Shown here piece by piece: positions 63,795 to 64,000 of a stretch of 64,000 nucleotides of DNA. The notes beneath the pieces were generated by a model. That model had not been told where the DNA came from and searched no databases. It was given only the letters and a program-made list of their open reading frames with translations. Both the position numbers and the translations under genes were made by a program. The stretch is taken from the NCBI RefSeq assembly GCF_017875645.1, contig NZ_JAGGMR010000001.1, forward strand, positions 4,836,001 through 4,900,000. Direction: 5' to 3'. Source of the DNA: Nocardia goodfellowii (GTDB taxonomy: Bacteria; Actinomycetota; Actinomycetes; Mycobacteriales; Mycobacteriaceae). The first letter of the stretch is position 1, and the number at the start of each line of letters is the position of its first letter.

Positions 63795-64000
63795 TCACCG
63801 AACGTCCGTTGTTGTGGCGTCGCTGGTTACTTTCGGGTGGGGCGTGCCGCTACCGGTCCGTGTATCCGGCGTGGCGGCAACAGGTTTGATCACCCACCAC
63901 GCGATCGCGGTCCACATCGATGCCAGCACGACAGCCCCGAAGAGGTCGGTGGGGTGGTGCGCCCCGGCATAGAGGCGCTGGACCCCGACCATTACCGGAA
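63795..64000 (-). CDS. PAP2-family phosphatase, 3' end only
   Basis: The reading frame is open to the window end. The visible C-terminal 67 residues contain VQRLYAGAHHPTDLFGAVV, the last conserved block (SRxxxxxHxxxD, with His and Asp) of the PAP2 acid-phosphatase family, followed by a final membrane helix and a polar tail. The enzyme likely dephosphorylates a lipid phosphate at the membrane. Confidence 0.75.
   Translation of the reverse strand, partial: PVMVGVQRLYAGAHHPTDLFGAVVLASMWTAIAWWVIKPVAATPDTRTGSGTPHPKVTSDATTTDVR

Overview
The window is a 64 kb piece of a high-GC actinobacterial chromosome, most likely Nocardia or a close mycolic-acid-containing relative. The evidence is the gene content: a DUF3068 (PorA-type) envelope protein with a DUF2613 mini-protein, a GAP-family glycolipid-addressing membrane protein, two giant ATP-binding LuxR regulators, an MpaB-type oxygenase, a PPOX/F420-type oxidoreductase, a SigG-like ECF sigma factor with a SnoaL tail, and GTG starts with clear GGAGG sites. 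There is no rRNA and no CRISPR array. Two tRNA genes lie side by side near 44.5 kb. Species assignment is inference.

Layout. 0-4.3 kb: 3' part of a huge polyunsaturated-fatty-acid/polyketide-type synthase (KS end, AT, four hot-dog dehydratase modules). 4.4-9.1 kb: anti-sigma kinase, small membrane proteins, a Tat-exported protein and a cardiolipin-synthase-like PLD enzyme. 9.1-16 kb is an accessory zone: a truncated WYL regulator next to an IS30 relic, a pentapeptide-repeat membrane protein, a multiply frameshifted pseudogene, an NLR-like STAND-TPR protein with an overlapping upstream gene that looks like a BELL/BASS amyloid-signalling cell-death partner, then a complete IS30-family element. 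16-28.7 kb: membrane proteins, a LAL regulator, a DUF389 transporter, an alkyl sulfatase, an ABC exporter, an MpaB-like oxygenase and its TetR regulator.

28.8-34.5 kb is a coherent tartrate catabolic cluster: D-tartrate dehydratase, tartrate dehydrogenase, a dicarboxylate transporter, a 2-hydroxyacid dehydrogenase and a GntR regulator with an obvious double operator in the divergent promoter. 34.7-39.3 kb holds two overlapping large genes of unknown function (897-aa polar protein plus 623-aa GHSEG hydrolase-like protein), the best candidate for an unfamiliar two-component system. 39.6-41.6 kb is a conserved envelope operon (secreted protein, DUF2613, DUF3068). 41.6-44.6 kb contains short unknown genes, an IS110 relic and the tRNA-Ala/tRNA-His pair.

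44.7-64 kb is regulator-rich: MFS pump with divergent MerR, sigma factor, PPOX protein, secreted peptidoglycan-binding-like protein, a decayed AlkZ-like gene, methyltransferase, TetR/P450, ArfB-like ribosome rescue hydrolase, TetR/DUF3159, a second LuxR giant divergent to three alpha/beta hydrolases (two are recent tandem copies, one converted to a lipoprotein), an alanine/glycine symporter, an HxlR/NTF2 divergent pair, a small secreted protein and a PAP2 phosphatase that runs off the end. Several operators and strong terminator hairpins can be read directly.
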